Positions 6,664-9,005 of a DNA stretch of 9,005 nt are shown here, one piece after another. How positions within the stretch are numbered: the first letter of the stretch is position 1; each line of letters opens with the position of its first letter. The DNA is from Actinomycetota bacterium. GTDB lineage: Bacteria > Actinomycetota > Acidimicrobiia > Spongiisociales > ZC4RG35. Under the pieces are notes generated by a model. It did no database searches, was not told the DNA's origin, and saw nothing but the letters and a program-made list of their open reading frames with translations. Both the position numbers and the translations under genes were made by a program. The stretch is taken from the NCBI GenBank assembly GCA_027296205.1, contig JAPUJM010000008.1, forward strand, positions 1-9,005, in the 5' to 3' direction.

Positions 6664-7101
6664 ATGAGCATGCTTTTCGTCGTTCTCGTAGGTCTTGCCG
6701 GGGGTCTGGCCGGAGCGCTCCAATCCCAGTTTCTCGGCATCATGCAAGACAAGGCGGGAACCCTCGCCTCGACCTTCGTCACCTACGCCGGTGGCGGCCT
6801 GGCGGTAGGGCTGCTGATGTTGGCGATGGGTGGTGCCAGCCTCTCGGATCTTCGAGAAGTTCCATGGTGGGTGCTCACGGCCGGCCTGATGGGCCTGGTT
6901 GTCGTGGCGTCCCTCGGAATCACCGTGTCCAGGCTTGGACTCGGATCGGGGCTCACCTTGTTCACCGGGGCAACTCTGATTCTGGCCGCCGTCATCGATC
7001 ATCTCGGCTTGTTCGCCGAGGCCAACGTCCTCGGCGTGAGACGGCTGGCCGGTGTGGCCTTCGTCATCTTCGGCACCTGGCTGGTAGTCGGCAGTGACTA
7101 G
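6664..7101 (+). CDS. Small DMT-superfamily membrane protein, DUF606/YdcZ type
   Basis: A 145-residue, highly hydrophobic protein with five predicted membrane helices, roughly at 1-22, 34-57, 68-88, 95-113 and 124-143. The architecture matches the short five-helix DUF606 (YdcZ-like) branch of the drug/metabolite transporter superfamily: a first helix with AGALQSQFLG, a conserved Pro-Trp-Trp (PWWVLTAG) before helix 3, an IDHLGLF motif after helix 4 and RRLAGVAFVIFGTWL at the end. Such half-size members are thought to act as homo- or heterodimers in the inner membrane; their substrates are mostly unknown. It diverges from herA and converges with the next EamA-like gene, with 9 bp between the stops. 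Its length is normal for the family, so it is not a truncated EamA gene. It could be regulated together with herA from the shared intergenic region, but that is inference. Confidence 0.85.
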   Translation: MSMLFVVLVGLAGGLAGALQSQFLGIMQDKAGTLASTFVTYAGGGLAVGLLMLAMGGASLSDLREVPWWVLTAGLMGLVVVASLGITVSRLGLGSGLTLFTGATLILAAVIDHLGLFAEANVLGVRRLAGVAFVIFGTWLVVGSD

Positions 7102-7110
7102 AGCCCGCTC

Positions 7111-7941
7111 CTAACCAAGCGCAATCGCAGCCAGGGCGACCAGCGTGATGACGATGCCGGCCACCTGGCGACCCCTCAGGTGCTCATGATTCACCACCCT
7201 CGCCATCACCACCGTCACCACCGGGTAGAGCGAGGAAGACACTGCGACGAGGGCCAGAGAGCCAACACGAAGTCCCGTCAGGAGGGTGATGTTGCCGGCG
7301 ACATCCAGAAACCCATTCCCGAGGACGATGCCACGAGGCACCTGGCCAAACCCGGTCAACTTCCACATGCCCAACAGCGCCACGACCAGGACCACGACCA
7401 TCGTGGCGGCGCGTGCGGGTATCAACGGGAGTAGTTCCGAAGTCGCGCTGGTTCGATCGATGATGACGGCATACCCGCCAAAACCAATACCGGCGATGAC
7501 ACCAAAGCCGAAGCCTCCCCACGGGAGGTCGCCCGGATCGGCGACCCACGAGCTGAGGAGAATCGCAGGGATCGCCAGCCCCACGCCCAGCCAGGCGAGG
7601 GTCGAGGGACGTTCCCCGGTCGCCACCGCAACGACGACCGGCAAAATCCCGGCAACCGCACCGGCCGCCGGAGCGACTGCAGCGGCGCGACCTTTCCCCA
7701 GCCCTGTGAACAGGAACACCAGTCCGAGGGCACCCGCAGTTCCGGCTGCCGCGCCTATGGCGAGGTCCGTTCCTGACGCCGAGCCACCATTGATCAGAGC
7801 TATGGCCGAGACCAGAGGGAAGGAGACGACACCTGCCCACAGGACGATCGCAGCAGCCGGTGCCCGTTTTGCCCCCTCCCCCCCGAGGAAATCGCCGACG
7901 CCGTAGAGAAGAGAAGTGAGGCCCCCCAGGAAGATCCCCAC
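7111..7941 (-). CDS. EamA-like DMT-superfamily transporter (10 membrane helices)
   Basis: A 276-residue integral membrane protein made of two EamA-like repeats of about five helices each, the standard full-length drug/metabolite transporter layout. Visible features are the first-helix motif LLYGVGDFLGGEGAK, the Gly-rich GKGRAAAVAPAAGAVAGILPV at the end of repeat 1 and the matching LALVAVSSSLYPVVTVVMARV near the end of repeat 2. Only short polar loops separate the helices, so it should lie in the inner membrane; the substrate cannot be inferred. The start is GTG at 7941-7939, one base after the TGA of the HIT gene, which suggests translational coupling; GGGAG lies about 12 bases upstream. It is not closely similar by eye to the transporter at the left edge, so a recent duplication is unlikely. 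EamA family membership is firm, specific function is not. Confidence 0.88.
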   Translation of the reverse strand: MGIFLGGLTSLLYGVGDFLGGEGAKRAPAAAIVLWAGVVSFPLVSAIALINGGSASGTDLAIGAAAGTAGALGLVFLFTGLGKGRAAAVAPAAGAVAGILPVVVAVATGERPSTLAWLGVGLAIPAILLSSWVADPGDLPWGGFGFGVIAGIGFGGYAVIIDRTSATSELLPLIPARAATMVVVLVVALLGMWKLTGFGQVPRGIVLGNGFLDVAGNITLLTGLRVGSLALVAVSSSLYPVVTVVMARVVNHEHLRGRQVAGIVITLVALAAIALG

Positions 7942-7942
7942 G

Positions 7943-8365
7943 TCAGTCGGAGACTCCCGAGGCTCCTTGGCTGGTCAGGACGGAGCGTATCGAAAAGGCG
8001 GATTCGTCCAACTCCTCGCGATCGACCGATGCGGCGGCATTGGCGAAGTCGAGATCGCGAACGACATCGATGGGGACAAGGTGGATATGGAGATGAGGGA
8101 CCTCGAGCCCGGCGATGATGAGTCCAACCCTCTCCGGCGAGTAGACCCGTTGTATGGCCTTGCCGATCGTCGAGGAGACCTCAAATAGATGGTTCCTGAG
8201 ATCGGGTGGGCAATCGGTCCAAAGGTCGACTTCCCGTCTGGGCACGACCAGGGTGTGGCCCGAACGCAAAGGGTTGATCGACATGAAGGCGACACACTCG
8301 TCGTCTCGCCAGACAAACGTGGCGGGGATCTCCCCGTCAATGATCTTCGTGAAGATGGTTGCCAC
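7943..8365 (-). CDS. HIT-family (histidine triad) nucleotide-binding protein
   Basis: A 140-residue protein with the full HIT domain. The N-terminus MATIFTKIIDGEIPA is characteristic of HINT-type proteins, followed by CVAFMSINPLRSGHTLVVPR (24-43). The histidine triad is VPHLHIHLVP (His91, His93, His95; the middle of the triad carries the catalytic nucleophile in this family). HIT proteins hydrolyse or transfer nucleotidyl groups, for example on adenosine phosphoramidates or dinucleoside polyphosphates, in the cytoplasm. The usual HINT length is 105-140 residues; the extra C-terminal 40 residues are acidic and Ser-rich. The start is GTG at 8365-8363; I see no strong ribosome binding site. It follows the dehydrogenase gene by 21 bp and precedes the EamA gene by 1 bp on the same strand, so the three may be one transcript. 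Exact substrate unknown. Confidence 0.92.
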   Translation of the reverse strand: MATIFTKIIDGEIPATFVWRDDECVAFMSINPLRSGHTLVVPRREVDLWTDCPPDLRNHLFEVSSTIGKAIQRVYSPERVGLIIAGLEVPHLHIHLVPIDVVRDLDFANAAASVDREELDESAFSIRSVLTSQGASGVSD

Positions 8366-8386
8366 GAGAGGCAGCCTATCGGGACA

Positions 8387-9005
8387 TCAACCCCGCACCG
8401 CCACCAGTTTCAGAAGACTGTTGGTGGTCGCCACATACATCTCGCCTGCACCGTCGACACCAAACCCGACAACCTGCCCGGGCACACCGACCTGCTCTGT
8501 CCAGTCGGTCTCGTCTCTCGTCCCGTTACCGTCGAAATAGAAGCTGCGCAGATATCCTCCGCAGTAGTCCGAGTAGAAATAGGCGCCATATAGCTCGGGG
8601 ATCGCCTCTCCCCGGTACACCACGCCTCCGGTGATAGAGCAGGTCCCGGCATCGCCATGACTCACCTCGACAATGGGGAGGGCCAGACCGGTGGTGTCAC
8701 ATCCCGAAGACGGTCTGAAGCAATGCAATCCTTCTGTGATGGGCCAGCCGAAGTTGATGTCGGGGGCAAGATCGACGACTGACACCTCCTCATAAGCGTT
8801 CTGACCGACGTCGGCGATGTATATGACATCGTCATCGATCCAGAACCGCCACGGGTTCCGCAACCCGAAGTTGAACAGGGTGGGATCGGGGTCGCCGTCC
8901 ACTGAAATCGAGACGAGGCCGCCCAGGAGTGTGCCCGGATTCTGTCCGTTGTTGAAACGATCGTTGGAACCACCGCCGTCACCCAACCCCAGATAGAGGA
9001 TCCCG
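8387..9005 (-). CDS. PQQ-dependent sugar dehydrogenase (glucose/sorbosone dehydrogenase family), C-terminal part
   Basis: The frame is open to the right edge of the window, so the N-terminus is missing; about 205 residues are seen. It opens with GILYLGLGDGGGSND, the hallmark strand-turn of the soluble aldose/glucose/sorbosone dehydrogenase beta-propeller. It continues with GQNPGTLLGGLVSI, FNFGLRNPWRFWID, IADVGQNAYEEV and INFGWPITEG, and then ITGGVVYRG and LYGAYFYSDYCGG, all family signatures. These enzymes oxidise sugars using PQQ and calcium and are normally exported. Four cysteines in the last third (in GLHCF, SGCD, GTCS and DYCGG) could form disulfides, which fits a secreted protein; the signal peptide would lie outside the window. 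The TGA at 8389-8387 is 21 bp before the HIT start. PQQ dependence is family knowledge, not proven here. Confidence 0.9.
   Translation of the reverse strand, partial: GILYLGLGDGGGSNDRFNNGQNPGTLLGGLVSISVDGDPDPTLFNFGLRNPWRFWIDDDVIYIADVGQNAYEEVSVVDLAPDINFGWPITEGLHCFRPSSGCDTTGLALPIVEVSHGDAGTCSITGGVVYRGEAIPELYGAYFYSDYCGGYLRSFYFDGNGTRDETDWTEQVGVPGQVVGFGVDGAGEMYVATTNSLLKLVAVRG

Noticed and set aside
7102..7110. Possible terminator between the convergent YdcZ-like and EamA genes
   Set aside because: Only a GAGC/GCTC repeat with a 2-base gap is seen, too tight to form a useful hairpin, and no T-tract follows.

Overview
The window is GC-rich, densely packed bacterial chromosome. Genes are tightly spaced, GTG starts occur alongside ATG, and third positions are G/C-rich. 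The gene content suggests a high-GC free-living bacterium, perhaps an actinobacterium or chloroflexi-like lineage. That assignment is an inference from style and synteny; the window holds no rRNA or marker gene that would settle it. I found no tRNA, rRNA, CRISPR array, insertion sequence or phage gene.

Layout. Positions 1-429 (+) hold the 3' end of an EamA/DMT-type membrane transporter. It converges on a four-gene minus-strand operon filling 448-6562. In transcription order the operon is a HerA-type hexameric ATPase/translocase (4901-6562), an SbcD/Mre11 nuclease (3727-4896), an SbcC/Rad50 ATPase with zinc hook (1356-3716) and a NurA-domain nuclease (448-1359). A strong hairpin at 416-439 separates the operon end from the convergent transporter and probably acts as a two-way terminator. 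Divergent from herA, across about 100 bp, is a small DMT protein of the DUF606/YdcZ type (6664-7101, +). It converges with a full-length EamA-like transporter (7111-7941, -). Upstream of that transporter on the same strand are a HIT-family protein (7943-8365, -) and the C-terminal part of a secreted PQQ-type glucose/sorbosone dehydrogenase (8387 to the window edge, -).

Function. The core of the window is a bacterial copy of the gene set best known from archaea (HerA-Mre11-Rad50-NurA). In archaea, Mre11-Rad50 recognises and opens DNA double-strand ends, and the HerA translocase drives the NurA nuclease to resect them for recombination. The four genes here overlap or nearly touch (GTGA overlap rad50/nurA, 10 bp mre11/rad50, about 4 bp herA/mre11), which implies co-transcription and translational coupling. 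The catalytic motifs of Mre11 and Rad50 are intact and the two candidate catalytic aspartates of NurA are present. The HerA P-loop is non-canonical: Thr replaces the glycine just before the lysine. The flanking genes (three DMT-superfamily transporters, a HIT protein, a sugar dehydrogenase) look like unrelated housekeeping genes, and no defence or mobile genes are visible.
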